Numbered from the stretch's first letter, positions 1 to 11,937 are shown. The stretch is DNA of 44,393 nucleotides from Cycloclasticus sp. (GCA_012959695.1 DUCS01000004.1:1-44393), one strand, 5' to 3'. Notes: generated from the sequence alone by a model not told the origin. A program made the numbers and translations.

Positions 1-8
1 GTCAGTAT

Positions 9-84
<76 letters not shown>

Positions 85-134
85 TTTGGCAAGCAGCAAT
101 AATTACACGGGAAGTTAGGAAATAAATTTTAAGT

Positions 135-503
135 ATGAATGCAGAAACAGAACATGAGTCTGGGCAGTTTGATGTAGCGAAACTAGGCCTTGCGATTATA
201 GTAATGATTGCTGGAATAGGCGGTTTTTATATTTACGCAGATCAGTCTTTATTGTTACGCGTAATCGGGCTATTGGTTATGTTGTCGATCGCTGTCGTAT
301 TGGTATATAAAACAACACTTGGTCAATCGTTTTGGCATTTTGCGCAAGGTTCTAGAATAGAGCTGAAAAAAATTGTATGGCCAACGAAAAAAGAAACAAC
401 ACAAACAACATTGATTGTTATGGTGATGGTTTTGTTCGTTGGGATTTTATTATGGATGTTTGATGGCCTGCTTATGTGGGGTATTGGGCTGGTAACAGGT
501 TAG
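135..503 (+). CDS. secE: Preprotein translocase subunit SecE
   Basis: SecE clamps the two halves of the SecY channel in the inner membrane. The 122-residue protein is close to the 127 residues of E. coli SecE and has three membrane segments (about residues 16-33, 39-57 and 91-118), as in the gammaproteobacterial form. The conserved cytoplasmic hinge 'ELKKIVWPTKKET' precedes the third segment. The start is the first ATG in frame. The nearest purine-rich stretch (TTAGGA, about 115-120) lies rather far upstream. nusG follows after 9 nt, so the two are cotranscribed. Its partner secY lies at 25323-26657. Confidence 0.97.
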   Translation: MNAETEHESGQFDVAKLGLAIIVMIAGIGGFYIYADQSLLLRVIGLLVMLSIAVVLVYKTTLGQSFWHFAQGSRIELKKIVWPTKKETTQTTLIVMVMVLFVGILLWMFDGLLMWGIGLVTG

Positions 504-512
504 GACGAAAAT

Positions 513-1046
513 ATGGCATTGCGTTGGTATGTGGTTCACGCCTATTCAAATTTTGAACACCGTGTAAAAGCATCGCTTGAAGAAGCGATTGATCGCGAAG
601 GTATGCAGGCCCAGTTTGGTGAGATTTTAGTACCAACTGAAGAAGTGGTGGAGATGCGCGATGGTCAGCAGAAAAGAAGTGAACGTAAGTTCTTTCCTGG
701 TTATGTGTTGGTGCAAATGGAATTAGACGATGCTACATGGCATTTGGTTAAGGACACAAACAAAGTGCTTGGCTTTATTGGTGGAAAAAAAGATCGTCCA
801 GCACCTATTTCGGATGCTGAAGCTGAAAGAATTTTAAATAGAATTCAAGAGGGCATTGAGAAACCAAGACCTAAGGTGCTCTTTGAAGTTGGAGAGGTTA
901 TTAGGATCAATGAAGGCCCGTTCCAAGATTTCAATGGTACGGTTGAAGAAGTTAGTTACGATAAGAATTCAATACGTGCTTCAGTGCTAATTTTTGGACG
1001 TGCTACACCGGTAGATTTAGAATTTTCTCAGGTCGAAAAGGTCTGA
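513..1046 (+). CDS. nusG: Transcription elongation/antitermination factor NusG
   Basis: NusG binds the RNA polymerase clamp, suppresses pausing, and couples polymerase to ribosomal protein S10 or to Rho. At 177 residues it is near the E. coli length (181). The NGN domain spans about residues 1-120 and begins with the typical '[12 protein letters not shown]'. The C-terminal KOW domain (about 125-177) contains '[20 protein letters not shown]'. It sits directly behind secE, the conserved secE-nusG pair. Its binding partners rpoB, rpoC and rpsJ (S10) are also in this window. Confidence 0.98.
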   Translation: MALRWYVVHAYSNFEHRVKASLEEAIDREGMQAQFGEILVPTEEVVEMRDGQQKRSERKFFPGYVLVQMELDDATWHLVKDTNKVLGFIGGKKDRPAPISDAEAERILNRIQEGIEKPRPKVLFEVGEVIRINEGPFQDFNGTVEEVSYDKNSIRASVLIFGRATPVDLEFSQVEKV

Positions 1047-1056
1047 TTTATTAACA

Positions 1057-1080
1057 GGGGAGCCGAAAGGTGTTTGACCC
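1057..1080 (+). promoter_or_regulatory. Candidate L1-binding leader of the L11 operon
   Basis: In the 49-nt nusG-rplK gap the RNA can fold into an outer GGG/CCC stem (1058-1060 with 1078-1080). An inner GCC/GGT stem is closed by a GAAA tetraloop (1065-1068), and the asymmetric internal loop includes GTTTGA. This resembles the known class of L1-protein leader that mimics the L1 site on 23S rRNA and gives feedback repression of rplK-rplA. The identification is by shape and position only. Confidence 0.55.
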
Positions 1081-1095
1081 AATAAGGAGAAAGTA

Positions 1096-1527
1096 ATGGC
1101 TAAGAAGATTAGTGCCTATATTAAGTTACAAGTGAAAGCCGGAGAGGCTAACCCAAGCCCGCCAGTCGGTCCAGCGTTGGGTCAGCATGGCGTGAATATC
1201 ATGGAGTTTTGTAAAGCGTTTAATGCAAAAACGCAGTCAGTCGAAAAAGGCATGCCTATCCCTGTGGTCATTTCTGTCTTTACAGATAAAAGCTTCACGT
1301 TCGTTACAAAAACACCGCCAGCTTCTTTTTTATTGAAGAAAGCGGCGGGTATTGCAAAAGGCAGTGGCGAACCGAACACTAAAAAAGTGGCAACGGTTAA
1401 TCGCAAACAGCTAGAAGAAATTGCAACGATGAAAGATGTTGATTTAACAGCGGCTGATATGGACGCAGCTGTTAGAACCATTGCGGGCAGTGCGCGCAGT
1501 ATGGGCATTGACGTGGAGGGAGTGTAA
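1096..1527 (+). CDS. rplK: 50S ribosomal protein L11
   Basis: L11 binds the GTPase-associated centre of 23S rRNA, where EF-G, EF-Tu and RelA act, and is the thiostrepton region. The 143 residues match the usual length (142). The N-terminal domain contains the proline-rich '[18 protein letters not shown]' and the C-terminal domain binds rRNA. The SD AAGGAG (about 1084-1089) sits just upstream of the ATG. The rplK stop abuts the rplA start with no gap, so the two are translationally coupled. Confidence 0.98.
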   Translation: MAKKISAYIKLQVKAGEANPSPPVGPALGQHGVNIMEFCKAFNAKTQSVEKGMPIPVVISVFTDKSFTFVTKTPPASFLLKKAAGIAKGSGEPNTKKVATVNRKQLEEIATMKDVDLTAADMDAAVRTIAGSARSMGIDVEGV

Positions 1528-2226
1528 ATGACTAAGCTAACTAAAAAAGCGAAATTAATACAAGAAAAGGTAGTCGCCGGTAAAGCATATGACGCCAATG
1601 GCGCGTTTGCGATTCTTAAAGAATTGGCGTCTTCTAAGTTTGAAGAGTCTGTTGATGTCAGTGTTAACCTAGGTATTGACTCGCGTAAATCAGAACAGAA
1701 TGTGCGTGGTTCTACCTTGTTACCGAATGGTACGGGTAAAAATGTTCGTGTGGCTGTGTTTACACAAGGCGCGAATGCCGAAGCGGCAACCGCTGCAGGT
1801 GCTGATATCGTTGGTATGGACGATTTGGCCGCACAAGTTAAAGCGGGCGAAATGGATTTTGATGTGGTTATTGCGTCTCCAGATGCAATGCGCGTCGTGG
1901 GTACTTTGGGTCAAATTCTTGGCCCGCGTGGACTGATGCCTAATCCAAAAGTAGGTACAGTGACACCGGACGTTGCGACGGCCGTTAAAAATGCTAAAGG
2001 CGGTCAGGTTCGTTATAGAACAGACAAAGCCGGAATCATTCATTGCAGTATCGGTAAAACAACCTTTGATGAAAATGCACTGAAAGAGAACATGGAAGCA
2101 TTACTGGCCGACTTATTAAAAGCTAAACCAGTCGCTGCCAAAGGCGTTTACATGAAAAAAATTAGTGTTTCAACAACCATGGGTCCAGGCTTAGTGGTTG
2201 ATCAAACTAGCATTACTATTGGCTAG
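1528..2226 (+). CDS. rplA: 50S ribosomal protein L1
   Basis: L1 forms the mobile L1 stalk that helps release deacylated tRNA from the E site. In enterobacteria it also represses its own operon by binding the rplK leader. The 232 residues fit the family (E. coli 234). The signature '[15 protein letters not shown]' lies near residues 130-145. It starts on the ATG immediately after the rplK stop. A leader resembling its target is present at 1057-1080. Confidence 0.98.
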   Translation: MTKLTKKAKLIQEKVVAGKAYDANGAFAILKELASSKFEESVDVSVNLGIDSRKSEQNVRGSTLLPNGTGKNVRVAVFTQGANAEAATAAGADIVGMDDLAAQVKAGEMDFDVVIASPDAMRVVGTLGQILGPRGLMPNPKVGTVTPDVATAVKNAKGGQVRYRTDKAGIIHCSIGKTTFDENALKENMEALLADLLKAKPVAAKGVYMKKISVSTTMGPGLVVDQTSITIG

Positions 2227-2246
2227 TACGCTTCTGGAAAAGAAGT

Positions 2247-2330
2247 AAAGACTTTGGATTGCTGAGAAATCAGCAATCGTCAAAGACCGTAGGTGCAGCA
2301 ATGCTTAATTTCCTACGCAGACGGTAAGTC
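2247..2330 (+). promoter_or_regulatory. L10-type ribosomal leader (rplJL-rpoBC autoregulation)
   Basis: The 206-nt rplA-rplJ gap is strongly structured. A 9-bp perfect stem (2257-2265 with 2270-2278) is closed by GAAA. It is extended across a 2-nt bulge by CTTTG/CAAAG (2252-2256 with 2281-2285). A second stem, CGTAGG/CCTACG (2288-2293 with 2312-2317), follows, and ACCGT/ACGGT (2286-2290 with 2321-2325) is an alternative pairing. Position and the motif CGTAGGTG match the known L10 leader, where the L10-L12 complex represses rplJ translation. It then runs to the strong SD AGGAGG (2422-2427). Confidence 0.75.
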
Positions 2331-2432
2331 CTTTTATGTATTTTAGGATGGCCCCGTTAAAGGGTGCCCTATTTAGGGTTTTATGAAACGTAATAATTTA
2401 GGTTATTACATAACAGTAGTCAGGAGGTATAT

Positions 2433-2960
2433 ATGCCACTAAATCTTGAGCAAAAACAAGCGGTAGTTGCTGAAGTGGCTGAGGTTGCGGCAAGTGCGTT
2501 TTCAGTAGTTGCAGCAGAGAACCGTGGTTTGACTGTTGGAGAGATGACTGAGCTTCGTCAAAAGGCTCGTGAATCTGGCGTGTACTTACGTGTTGTTAAA
2601 AACACATTGGTAAGTAAAGCGGTTGAGAATACTGAATTTGCATGTATTCAAGACGCGCTATCGGGACCATTATTAATGGCTTTCTCGATGGAGGATCCAG
2701 GTTCTGCGGCACGATTAGTGAAGGATTTTAGTAAAGATCATGAGAAGTTAGAAACAAAATTTGTTTCTATAAGTGGTCTATTACTGGAAGCATCAGAGCT
2801 CGCAAGACTATCGAAACTACCGACAAAAGACCAAGCAATAAGTATGTTGATGTCTGTGATGAAAGCACCTGTCGAGAAATTCGTCAAAACGCTTGCAGAA
2901 CCACATGCAAAACTGGTTAGAACTGTCGATGCTGTACGCGTGCAAAAGCAAGCAGCATAG
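2433..2960 (+). CDS. rplJ: 50S ribosomal protein L10
   Basis: L10 is the base of the ribosomal stalk: its N-terminal domain binds 23S rRNA and L11, and its C-terminal helix carries L7/L12 dimers. The 175-residue length is slightly above the E. coli 165. It has the typical start 'MPLNLEQKQAVVAEV' and 'LRVVKNTL' near residues 50-60. A near-consensus SD, AGGAGG, lies 5 nt before the ATG. The upstream leader (2247-2330) suggests L10-L12 feedback control. rplL follows after 39 nt. Confidence 0.98.
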   Translation: MPLNLEQKQAVVAEVAEVAASAFSVVAAENRGLTVGEMTELRQKARESGVYLRVVKNTLVSKAVENTEFACIQDALSGPLLMAFSMEDPGSAARLVKDFSKDHEKLETKFVSISGLLLEASELARLSKLPTKDQAISMLMSVMKAPVEKFVKTLAEPHAKLVRTVDAVRVQKQAA

Positions 2961-2999
2961 GTATTATTTTTTTAAACATTTAACAAAAGGATTAAGACA

Positions 3000-3374
3000 A
3001 TGGCTGTCTCAAAAGAAGATATTTTAGAAGCAATTTCGAACATGAGTGTTATGGATGTCGTAGAACTAGTTGAAGCGATGGAAGAAAAATTTGGTGTTTC
3101 TGCAGCGGCTGCTGTAGCGGCTGCACCTGCTGCTGGTGGCGAAGCTGCTGCCGCAGAAGAGAAAACTGAATTTGACGTGATGATGACAAGTTTTGGTGAA
3201 AACAAAGTATCAGCGATTAAAGCTGTACGTGCGATTACTGGACTTGGTTTGAAAGAAGCTAAGACATTAGTAGAAAGTGCACCTGCTGCAGTTAAAGAAG
3301 GTGTATCTAAAGAAGAAGCTGAAGAAACAGTGAAGAAACTTGAGGAAGCTGGCGCTTCTGCAGAAGTTAAGTAA
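3000..3374 (+). CDS. rplL: 50S ribosomal protein L7/L12
   Basis: L7/L12 is the multicopy flexible stalk protein that recruits and activates the translational GTPases. The 124 residues show an N-terminal dimerisation domain (1 to about 33) and a low-complexity Ala/Gly hinge (about 34-53). The globular C-terminal domain contains '[20 protein letters not shown]'. The SD AAGGA is at 2987-2991. The protein is acidic, as expected for this family. Neighbours are rplJ upstream and rpoB downstream, separated by an attenuator-like hairpin. Confidence 0.98.
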   Translation: MAVSKEDILEAISNMSVMDVVELVEAMEEKFGVSAAAAVAAAPAAGGEAAAAEEKTEFDVMMTSFGENKVSAIKAVRAITGLGLKEAKTLVESAPAAVKEGVSKEEAEETVKKLEEAGASAEVK

Positions 3375-3416
3375 TTTTTGTTGCTATTAAAAAGCTTTAA
3401 AAGCTTTTAAAGAATA

Positions 3417-3443
3417 GGGTCGGTAGTTTTAAACTGCCGGCCC
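3417..3443 (+). promoter_or_regulatory. Hairpin in the rplL-rpoB gap (attenuator or processing site)
   Basis: A 12-bp RNA stem with G-U wobbles forms between 3417-3428 and 3432-3443 around a 3-nt loop. No long T-run follows, so it looks more like a partial attenuator or an RNase processing site than a full terminator. E. coli has an attenuator and an RNase III site in the same gap. A second AT-rich inverted repeat (3390-3398 with 3400-3408) lies just upstream. Confidence 0.6.
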
Positions 3444-3519
3444 ATTTCCCGTTGCAGGGTAATAAGCTTCTAATTCAATGTTATTGGATTGTAAGCAAAC
3501 GAAAGATAAGGGTTTAAAC

Positions 3520-6500
3520 ATGGCGTACTCATATACTGAGAAAAAACGTATTCGTAAAACATTTGGTTCTCAAGAAGGAGCGATGGCAACGCCATACCTG
3601 CTTGAAACGCAAATTAGTTCTTACAAGCGTTTTCTACAATCTGATGCAGCAACTACAGAAGAGCTTGACCCGATTGGGTTGCACGCTGCTCTCGGCAGTG
3701 TATTTCCTATTGCGAGCCATACTGGTTATGCAGTACTAGAGTATGTTAGCTACCGTTTGGGAAAACCTAAGTTTGACGTTAAAGAATGTCAAGCTCGAGG
3801 CGCAACATATGCTTCTCCGCTAAGAGTTCAGGTAAGACTGGTCATTTACGATAAAGAGTCTCCAGCCGGTTCTAAACGCGTAAAAGATATCCGTGAACAA
3901 GAAGTGTATATGGGTGAGTTACCGTTGATGACGGATAACGGTACGTTTGTTATTAACGGCACAGAACGCGTTATTGTCTCTCAGTTGCACCGTTCACCTG
4001 GCGTGTTCTTTGATCACGACAAAGGTAAAACGCACTCATCAGGCAAGTTACTTTTCTCTGCGCGTGTTATTCCTTACCGTGGTTCCTGGCTTGATTTTGA
4101 ATTCGACCACAAAGATATTGTGTACGTTCGAATCGATCGTCGTAGAAAATTACCAGCGACCGTATTGTTAAAAGCACTTGAATTTACAAACGATCAAATT
4201 ATTGACATGTTCTTTGAAAAGAATGTGTTTAACCTTAAGAAATCAAAATTGATGATGGATCTCGTGCCTGAAAGGCTACGAGGCGAAGTGATTAACTTCG
4301 ATATAAAAGTTAAAAGCAAAGTGCTCGTTGCAGAAGGTCGTAGAATTACGGCTAAGCATATACGCGCACTCACCAAAGCTGAAGTTTCGCAAATTGAAGT
4401 TCCGAACGAATACCTATTGGGTAAGATGCTTGCAACTGCCATCATCAATGAAGAAACAGGCGAAATAGTCGCTGACTTAAATGCAGAGATTACGGAAGAA
4501 AACCTTGATGTCATTATCAATAGTGGCGTTAAAGTTGTTGAAACATTGTATGTAAATGACCTAGATAAAGGCGCGTTTATATCTAATACGTTAAAAGTAG
4601 ACTCAACACTTAATCAGTTAGACGCATTGGTTGAAATTTATCGCATGATGCGCCCAGGTGAGCCACCTACAAAAGACTCTGCGCTCAAGTTATTCAACAA
4701 CCTATTCTTTACTTTGGACCGTTACGATATTTCAACGGTTGGTCGTATGAAATTTAATTTACGTTTAGGGCGTGATGAAATCACGGGCCCTGGTGTATTA
4801 AGTAACGACGACATTATTGACGTACTAAAAGAGTTAATAAATATTCGTAATGGCGATGGTACGGTCGATGATATTGATCATTTAGGTAACAGAAGAATTC
4901 GTTCTGTTGGTGAAATGGTTGAAAACCAATTTAGAGTTGGCTTAGTACGAGTTGAGCGTGCTGTTAAAGAACGTTTGTCTATCGCTGATTCAGAAGGCTT
5001 AATGCCTCAAGAGATTATTAATGCAAAACCAGTTGCAGCGGCAATCAAAGAGTTTTTTGGTTCGAGCCAGTTATCGCAGTTTATGGATCAAAATAATCCA
5101 TTGTCAGAAATCACTCACAAACGTCGTGTATCCGCATTAGGCCCGGGCGGTCTTGCGCGTGAAAGAGCAGGGTTTGAAGTTCGAGACGTACACGCAACAC
5201 ACTATGGTCGTGTTTGCCCAATTGAAACGCCAGAGGGTCCAAACATTGGTTTGATCAACTCGTTGGCTGTGTACGCTAGAACTAATCCATATGGCTTTTT
5301 AGAAACGCCGTATAGAAAAGTAGTTGATGGTAAACGCACGGATCAAGTGGATTATTTGTCAGCGATTGAAGAAGGGCGCTTTTACATTGCGCAAGCAAAC
5401 GCCGGCATGGACAAAGAAGGTAACTTAACGGATGACATGGTGACGTGTCGTCACGCAGAAGAATTTGCTATCACAACGGCTGATAAAATTGATTATATCG
5501 ATGTATCACCAAAACAAATTGTGTCTGTTGCCGCGTCAATTATTCCTTTCCTTGAGCACGATGATGCTAACAGAGCATTGATGGGTTCTAACATGCAACG
5601 TCAAGCTGTACCAACATTGAAAGCGGACAAGCCTCTAGTTGGAACAGGTATGGAACGCGCTGTTGCTGAAGATTCAGGAGTAACCATTGTTGCGACCCGT
5701 GGCGGCATTGTTGATAACGTCGATGCGTCAAGAATTATTATTCGTGTGAATGATGCTGAAACAGAAACGGGTGAGTCAGGTGTAGATATTTACAACTGTA
5801 CTAAATACACGCGTTCTAATCAGAATACTTGCATTAACCAGCGCCCATTAGTTAAATCTGGCGACAAAATTGCAAAAGGTGATGTGTTAGCCGATGGTCC
5901 ATCAACAGACTTAGGTGAATTAGCGCTAGGCCAAAACATGTTGGTCGCATTTATGCCTTGGAACGGTTACAACTTTGAAGATTCGATTCTTATTTCTGAA
6001 AAAGTTGTAAAAGAAGATCGTCTAACAACCATTCATATTGAAGAAAAAGTATGTGTGGCTCGTGATACAAAATTAGGTTCTGAAGAAATTACTGCTGATA
6101 TTCCAAACGTAGGCGAAGGCGCGTTATCAAAACTGGATGACTCCGGCATTGTCTATATTGGTGCCGAAGTAAAAGGCGGTGATATTCTTGTTGGTAAAGT
6201 CACGCCTAAAGGTGAAAGCCAATTAACGGCAGAAGAAAAACTTCTTAGAGCTATTTTTGGTGAAAAAGCATCCGATGTTAAAGATACTTCTCTTCGTGTT
6301 CCTTCCAGTATGCAAGGCACAGTGATTGACGTTAAAGTCTTCACCAGAGACGGTGTGGAAAAAGATCACCGTGCGTTAGAAATTGAAGACGCAGACCTTG
6401 CTAGTGTGAAAAAAGATCTTGATGATCAATTACGCATTGTTGAAGGCGATATCTTCTTACGTGTTGAAAAACTAATTTTAGGTAAAAAAGCGACGTCTGG

Positions 6501-7599
6501 TCCAGACAAGTTAAAGAAAGGCTCGGAAATTACAAAAGAGTATTTATCGAGCATTTCAAACATGGATTGGTTGAAAATCAAGTTCAAAGAAGACGCTATT
6601 AATGTTCAATTAGAAACAGTATCAGAACAGGTCGAACAGCAACGCATCGATTTTAATGAATTGTATGAAGAAAAGCGTAAGAAAATCACCATGAGCGATG
6701 ACCTTCAACCTGGCGTGCTTAAAATGGTCAAGGTGTACCTTGCTGTTAAACGACGCATTCAACCGGGTGACAAAATGGCGGGTCGTCACGGTAACAAAGG
6801 TGTTATCTCTATGATTGTGCCTGAAGAAGACATGCCGTATATGGAAGATGGAACGCCGGTCGATATCGTCTTAAACCCATTGGGTGTGCCGTCACGTATG
6901 AACGTTGGTCAGGTGCTTGAAACTCATTTGGGTTGGGCAGCGAAAGGCTTGGGTAATGAAATTGGTAAAATGCTTGAATCAAAAGCAAAAGTTGAAAAAT
7001 TACGTAAGTTCTTAGATAAGATTTACAACACCAGTGGCCGTAAAGAAGATTTAGATTCGTTCTCGGATGATGAAATTTTAGAGTTGGCTGATAACCTAAA
7101 AGCCGGTGTGCCGATGGCAACACCTGTGTTTGATGGTGCGTCTGAGGCTGAAGTTAAACAAATGTTAAAACTGGGTGGTCGTGCAGAATCAGGGCAGGTT
7201 CAGTTATACGATGGTCGTTCCGGTCAAGCGTTTGATCGTGAAACAACGATTGGTTACATGTACATGCTTAAGCTAAACCATCTGGTTGATGACAAAATGC
7301 ACGCTCGTTCTACGGGGCCATACAGTCTCGTTACACAGCAACCATTAGGTGGTAAGGCGCAATTTGGTGGCCAGCGATTTGGTGAGATGGAAGTTTGGGC
7401 GCTTGAGGCTTATGGCGCCGCTTATACCTTACAAGAAATGCTGACAGTTAAATCAGACGATGTTTCAGGTCGTACACGTATGTACAAAAATATTGTTGAT
7501 GGTAACCATACGATGGACCCAGGTATGCCTGAGTCATTTAATGTATTGGTGAAAGAGATTAGAGCATTAGGTATCAATATTGAGCTGGAACAAGATTAA
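3520..7599 (+). CDS. rpoB: DNA-directed RNA polymerase subunit beta
   Basis: The beta subunit forms one pincer of RNA polymerase and most of the rifampicin pocket. I place the start at the ATG at 3520 (1359 residues; E. coli 1342), giving '[16 protein letters not shown]' after the SD AAGGG (3508-3512). The longer frame from 3478 would add 14 unrelated residues. The rifampicin region (about residues 514-540) holds wild-type '[18 protein letters not shown]' and 'SALGPGG', so no classical resistance change is visible. The catalytic-region motif '[12 protein letters not shown]' lies near the C-terminal third. rpoC follows after 56 nt. Confidence 0.98.
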   Translation: MAYSYTEKKRIRKTFGSQEGAMATPYLLETQISSYKRFLQSDAATTEELDPIGLHAALGSVFPIASHTGYAVLEYVSYRLGKPKFDVKECQARGATYASPLRVQVRLVIYDKESPAGSKRVKDIREQEVYMGELPLMTDNGTFVINGTERVIVSQLHRSPGVFFDHDKGKTHSSGKLLFSARVIPYRGSWLDFEFDHKDIVYVRIDRRRKLPATVLLKALEFTNDQIIDMFFEKNVFNLKKSKLMMDLVPERLRGEVINFDIKVKSKVLVAEGRRITAKHIRALTKAEVSQIEVPNEYLLGKMLATAIINEETGEIVADLNAEITEENLDVIINSGVKVVETLYVNDLDKGAFISNTLKVDSTLNQLDALVEIYRMMRPGEPPTKDSALKLFNNLFFTLDRYDISTVGRMKFNLRLGRDEITGPGVLSNDDIIDVLKELINIRNGDGTVDDIDHLGNRRIRSVGEMVENQFRVGLVRVERAVKERLSIADSEGLMPQEIINAKPVAAAIKEFFGSSQLSQFMDQNNPLSEITHKRRVSALGPGGLARERAGFEVRDVHATHYGRVCPIETPEGPNIGLINSLAVYARTNPYGFLETPYRKVVDGKRTDQVDYLSAIEEGRFYIAQANAGMDKEGNLTDDMVTCRHAEEFAITTADKIDYIDVSPKQIVSVAASIIPFLEHDDANRALMGSNMQRQAVPTLKADKPLVGTGMERAVAEDSGVTIVATRGGIVDNVDASRIIIRVNDAETETGESGVDIYNCTKYTRSNQNTCINQRPLVKSGDKIAKGDVLADGPSTDLGELALGQNMLVAFMPWNGYNFEDSILISEKVVKEDRLTTIHIEEKVCVARDTKLGSEEITADIPNVGEGALSKLDDSGIVYIGAEVKGGDILVGKVTPKGESQLTAEEKLLRAIFGEKASDVKDTSLRVPSSMQGTVIDVKVFTRDGVEKDHRALEIEDADLASVKKDLDDQLRIVEGDIFLRVEKLILGKKATSGPDKLKKGSEITKEYLSSISNMDWLKIKFKEDAINVQLETVSEQVEQQRIDFNELYEEKRKKITMSDDLQPGVLKMVKVYLAVKRRIQPGDKMAGRHGNKGVISMIVPEEDMPYMEDGTPVDIVLNPLGVPSRMNVGQVLETHLGWAAKGLGNEIGKMLESKAKVEKLRKFLDKIYNTSGRKEDLDSFSDDEILELADNLKAGVPMATPVFDGASEAEVKQMLKLGGRAESGQVQLYDGRSGQAFDRETTIGYMYMLKLNHLVDDKMHARSTGPYSLVTQQPLGGKAQFGGQRFGEMEVWALEAYGAAYTLQEMLTVKSDDVSGRTRMYKNIVDGNHTMDPGMPESFNVLVKEIRALGINIELEQD

Positions 7600-7655
7600 T
7601 TTCTTTTTCTATTCCCATTAGGTTGAACACAAACAGATAACAAGGAGATACGGTC

Positions 7656-10600
7656 TTGAAAGATCTACTCAATTTTTTAAAGCAACAAAACCAAACTGAA
7701 GAGTTTGATGCCATTCGCATAGGTTTAGCGTCACCAGACATGATTAGATCATGGTCTTATGGTGAGGTTAAAAAGCCAGAAACGATTAACTATCGTACAT
7801 TTAAGCCAGAAAGAGACGGCTTGTTTTGTGCCAAAATATTCGGTCCTGTTAATGACTACGAGTGTTTGTGCGGTAAATACAAGCGGCTAAAACATCGTGG
7901 TGTCATATGTGAAAAGTGTGGTGTTGAGGTTACACTTTCGAAGGTTCGTCGCGAACGCATGGGCCATATTGATTTAGCAAGCCCTGTTGCGCACATTTGG
8001 TTCTTAAAATCATTGCCATCTAGAATCGCTTTGTTGTTAGATATGACATTGCGCGATATTGAACGCGTCTTATACTTTGAATCGTTTGTTGTCGTTGATC
8101 CAGGTCTAACGCTGTTAGAAATGGGCACATTGATGACAGAAGAAGAACACCTTGAAGCGCTCGAAGAGCATGGCGATGAATTTACCGCCTTAATGGGTGC
8201 TGAAGCGGTTGATGGCCTATTGAAAGCGTTAGATTTAAATGCAGAGATGGACGGTTGCCGTGAAGACATGGGTAAAACTAAGTCTGAGACTAAGATTAAG
8301 AAACTGTCTAAGCGTTTGAAAGTGCTGGAAGCGTTGGTAACATCGAAAAACAAGCCTGAGTGGATGATACTCAAAGTATTACCTGTATTGCCGCCAGAGC
8401 TTAGGCCACTTGTGCCATTAGATGGCGGTCGTTTCGCCACGTCCGATTTGAATGACTTATATCGCCGAGTGATCAACAGGAATAACCGCCTTCATAGGCT
8501 GTTGGACTTAAGTGCGCCCGATATTATCGTGCGTAACGAAAAACGTATGTTGCAAGAATCTGTGGATGCGTTATTGGATAACGGTAGACGTGGCCGCGCG
8601 ATTACGGGTACAAACCGTCGTCCACTTAAATCATTAGCGGACATGATTAAAGGTAAGCAAGGTCGTTTCCGTCAAAACTTGTTGGGTAAACGTGTCGATT
8701 ATTCAGGCCGTTCAGTTATTGTTGTGGGCCCTACGTTGAAATTACATCAGTGTGGTTTACCAAAAAAGATGGCGCTTGAATTGTTCAAGCCGTTTATCTT
8801 TAATAAATTGCAGTTACGCGGTGAAGCAACGACGATTAAAGTTGCAAAAAAACAAGTTGAAAAAGAAGGTCCAGAAGTTTGGGATATCCTTGCTGAAGTG
8901 ATTCGTGAGCATCCTATTATGCTTAACCGTGCACCTACGCTTCACAGGCTTGGCATTCAAGCGTTTGAACCAATTTTAATTGAAGGTAAAGCGATCCAAC
9001 TTCATCCGTTAGTGTGTTCTGCATTCAATGCTGACTTTGACGGCGATCAAATGGCTGTTCACGTTCCATTATCAATTGAAGCCCAATTAGAAGCGCGTAC
9101 TTTGATGATGTCGACGAACAATATATTGTCTCCAGCGAATGGCGAGCCAGTTATTGTTCCTTCACAAGACGTTGTACTTGGCCTGTATTACATGACCAGA
9201 GAAAAAATAAATGGCCTTGGCGAAGGCATGACTTTTAGTGATGTTGATGAAGGAGCACGCGCGGTTCAAGCAGGCTTTGTGCAGATTCATTCAAAAGTTA
9301 AGATCCGTATCGAAGAAAAAATCATCGATGAAAATGGTGATGAAATATTAAAAAGACGTTTAGTTGAAACAACCATTGGGCGCGCTCAAGTATGGAACAT
9401 TGTTCCTAAAGCACTCGACTTTGATTTGGTAAACAAAGATTTAACTAAAAAAGCGATTATGCAGCTTATTGATGCGTCATATCGTCAACTGGGCGATAAA
9501 GAAACGGTTATTTTTGCCGATCAATTAATGTACCTTGGCTTTTCAAATGCAACTATATCAGGCGTGTCATTTGGTATAAATGACATGGAAATCCCTGCGT
9601 CAAAGGGAAAATTAATCAAAGCGGCCCAAAAAGAAGTTAAAGAAGTTGAAGGTCAATATGCTTCAGGTCTTGTTACCAATGGTGAGCGCTACAATAAAGT
9701 CATTGATATTTGGTCTAACACGAATGAAAAAGTTGCTAAGGCAATGATGGAGAACCTCGGCACAGACGATGTTCAAGATGCAGAAGGAAATACAGTTCAG
9801 CAAAAATCGTTTAATTCTGTGTACATGATGGCAGATTCTGGTGCTCGTGGTTCAGCAGCGCAGATTCGCCAATTAGCCGGCATGCGTGGATTGATGGCCA
9901 AGCCAGATGGTTCGATTATTGAAACACCTATTACCGCTAACTTCCGTGAAGGTCTAAACGTTTTACAGTACTTCGTGTCTACTCACGGTGCGCGTAAAGG
10001 TTTGGCTGATACGGCGTTGAAAACGGCTAATGCGGGATATTTAACGCGTCGACTAGTGGATGTTGCACAAGACATGGTTGTATTGACCGATGATTGTGGT
10101 ACAGAAAACGGTTTAGAAGTAACGCCATTAATTGAAGGTGGTGAAGTGGTCGAGCCATTAGGTAGCTTGATTCTTGGTCGTGTGATTGCACAAGATGTGT
10201 TCAGTGCTTCTACAAATGATTTAGTTGTCGAAAGAAATACGTTGATTGATGAAGCATGGGTTGATCTCCTCGAAGAAAAAGGTGTTGATAAAGTTATCGT
10301 TCGTTCAGCCATCAGTTGTGAAAATAGAAAAGGTATTTGTAAAAAATGCTACGGTCGTGATCTAGCGCGTGGGCAACTCGTAAACCTTGGTGAGGCGGTC
10401 GGTGTGGTAGCAGCACAATCAATTGGCGAACCAGGTACACAGTTGACAATGCGTACCTTCCATATTGGTGGTGCAGCGTCTAGCTCAGCGGCAATTAACA
10501 GTATTCAAATTAAGTCAGCAGGTAGTTTAACCTTTAACGAGAAGCTTAAAACCATTGAAAACAAAGACGGTAAATTAGTTGTTATTTCCCGTTCTGGTGA

Positions 10601-11876
10601 AATAAGTGTCGTCGATGAATATGCTCGTGAACGTGAGCGTTATAAAATCCCATACGGTTCAGAGTTAACGGCTAAAGAAGATCATAAGTTAGCGGCAGGC
10701 TCTGTGCTTGCAACATGGGATCCACACACTCACCCCGTTATTACAGAAGTATCGGGTAAGGTTATTTTCAGTGATTTTGTTGATGGCGTGTCTGTCCAAC
10801 AACAATCTGATGAAATCACCGGACTATCGTCCTTGGTTGTTACTGATGCAAAGCAGCGCGGCATCTCAGGTAAAGATTTAAGGCCAGCCATTACACTGGT
10901 TGATGAAAGTGGCGAACCAATTTGTGTGCCGGGTACTAGCATTGTTGTTCATTACGTCATGCCAGCTGGGGCGGTTGTCAATGTTGTCGATGGTGAGCAA
11001 GTCGTCAGTGCTGATATTTTGGCGAGAATTCCACAAGAGTCGAGTAAAACACGTGATATTACCGGTGGTTTACCGCGCGTTGCTGATTTGTTCGAAGCAC
11101 GTAAAACGAAAGATCCTGCCATTCTGGCTGAAATGACGGGTACCGTTAGCTTTGGCAAAGAAACCAAAGGTAAGCGTCGTTTAGTTGTTACTGATAAAGA
11201 CGGTGAAACAAAAGAATTGTTAATTCCTAAGTGGCGTCATATCAGCGTTTTTGAAGGCGAGCACGTAGAGCAAGGTGAAACAATCGCAGAAGGTGAATTA
11301 ACACCGCATGATATTTTAAGGTTACGCGGTGTTACTGAGTTGGCTAGGTATCTAGTGAATGAGATACAAGACGTGTATCGTTTACAAGGTGTGAAAATCA
11401 ACGATAAGCATATTGAAGTGATTATTAGACAAATGCTTAGAAAGGTTGAAATTACATCAGGTGGAGACAGCACGTACATTAAAGGTGAGCAAGTGGAGAA
11501 AACACGCTTCCTTGAAATGAACGACAAACTCGAATCGGAAGGTAAGATTCCAGCCACGGCGAATAACGTGTTGTTGGGTATAACGAAGGCCTCGCTGGCG
11601 ACGGAATCGTTCATATCTGCGGCATCATTCCAAGAAACAACTCGAGTATTGACTGACGCGGCTGTCAGAGGTACTCGCGATGACCTTCATGGTTTAAAAG
11701 AGAACGTGATTGTTGGGCGATTAATACCGGCTGGTACGGGTTTAGCGCATCACATAGAGCGTAGAAAAAATAAAGCGGCCGCTAAGCTTCCTGACATTGT
11801 AGAAGAGGTGACAACTGCTACAGCGCATGATGAAGCGGAAGAAGCGCTTAAACAGGCGTTAAATATGCAGGAATAA
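7656..11876 (+). CDS. rpoC: DNA-directed RNA polymerase subunit beta'
   Basis: The beta' subunit carries the catalytic magnesium site and the clamp. At 1406 residues it matches the E. coli length (1407). The start codon is TTG with the SD AAGGAG (7642-7647). E. coli uses GTG at the same point, so the start is secure ('[11 protein letters not shown]'). The N-terminal zinc finger reads '[20 protein letters not shown]'. The metal triad 'NADFDGD' is at residues 458-464, identical in numbering to E. coli. The second zinc cluster includes '[11 protein letters not shown]'. A strong terminator follows at 11907-11937. Confidence 0.98.
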   Translation: MKDLLNFLKQQNQTEEFDAIRIGLASPDMIRSWSYGEVKKPETINYRTFKPERDGLFCAKIFGPVNDYECLCGKYKRLKHRGVICEKCGVEVTLSKVRRERMGHIDLASPVAHIWFLKSLPSRIALLLDMTLRDIERVLYFESFVVVDPGLTLLEMGTLMTEEEHLEALEEHGDEFTALMGAEAVDGLLKALDLNAEMDGCREDMGKTKSETKIKKLSKRLKVLEALVTSKNKPEWMILKVLPVLPPELRPLVPLDGGRFATSDLNDLYRRVINRNNRLHRLLDLSAPDIIVRNEKRMLQESVDALLDNGRRGRAITGTNRRPLKSLADMIKGKQGRFRQNLLGKRVDYSGRSVIVVGPTLKLHQCGLPKKMALELFKPFIFNKLQLRGEATTIKVAKKQVEKEGPEVWDILAEVIREHPIMLNRAPTLHRLGIQAFEPILIEGKAIQLHPLVCSAFNADFDGDQMAVHVPLSIEAQLEARTLMMSTNNILSPANGEPVIVPSQDVVLGLYYMTREKINGLGEGMTFSDVDEGARAVQAGFVQIHSKVKIRIEEKIIDENGDEILKRRLVETTIGRAQVWNIVPKALDFDLVNKDLTKKAIMQLIDASYRQLGDKETVIFADQLMYLGFSNATISGVSFGINDMEIPASKGKLIKAAQKEVKEVEGQYASGLVTNGERYNKVIDIWSNTNEKVAKAMMENLGTDDVQDAEGNTVQQKSFNSVYMMADSGARGSAAQIRQLAGMRGLMAKPDGSIIETPITANFREGLNVLQYFVSTHGARKGLADTALKTANAGYLTRRLVDVAQDMVVLTDDCGTENGLEVTPLIEGGEVVEPLGSLILGRVIAQDVFSASTNDLVVERNTLIDEAWVDLLEEKGVDKVIVRSAISCENRKGICKKCYGRDLARGQLVNLGEAVGVVAAQSIGEPGTQLTMRTFHIGGAASSSAAINSIQIKSAGSLTFNEKLKTIENKDGKLVVISRSGEISVVDEYARERERYKIPYGSELTAKEDHKLAAGSVLATWDPHTHPVITEVSGKVIFSDFVDGVSVQQQSDEITGLSSLVVTDAKQRGISGKDLRPAITLVDESGEPICVPGTSIVVHYVMPAGAVVNVVDGEQVVSADILARIPQESSKTRDITGGLPRVADLFEARKTKDPAILAEMTGTVSFGKETKGKRRLVVTDKDGETKELLIPKWRHISVFEGEHVEQGETIAEGELTPHDILRLRGVTELARYLVNEIQDVYRLQGVKINDKHIEVIIRQMLRKVEITSGGDSTYIKGEQVEKTRFLEMNDKLESEGKIPATANNVLLGITKASLATESFISAASFQETTRVLTDAAVRGTRDDLHGLKENVIVGRLIPAGTGLAHHIERRKNKAAAKLPDIVEEVTTATAHDEAEEALKQALNMQE

Positions 11877-11906
11877 GCAAGCAGCAGCTATTTAGGTGGT
11901 TCGAAA

Positions 11907-11937
11907 AGCCAGCCCATATTTTGGGTTGGCTTTTTTT
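11907..11937 (+). terminator. Rho-independent terminator after rpoC
   Basis: A 10-bp stem, AGCCAGCCCA/TGGGTTGGCT (11907-11916 with 11922-11931), has a 5-nt loop and runs into seven Ts (11931-11937). It closes the rplJL-rpoBC transcript about 30 nt after the rpoC stop. Confidence 0.93.

Noticed and set aside
3478-3519. Upstream ATG that would lengthen RpoB by 14 residues
   Set aside because: The extra residues do not match RpoB, and the ATG at 3520 has a better-placed SD and the canonical N-terminus.
7856-8476. 206-codon open frame on the - strand opposite rpoC
   Set aside because: Ser/Thr-rich shadow composition, no recognisable domain, completely inside rpoC.
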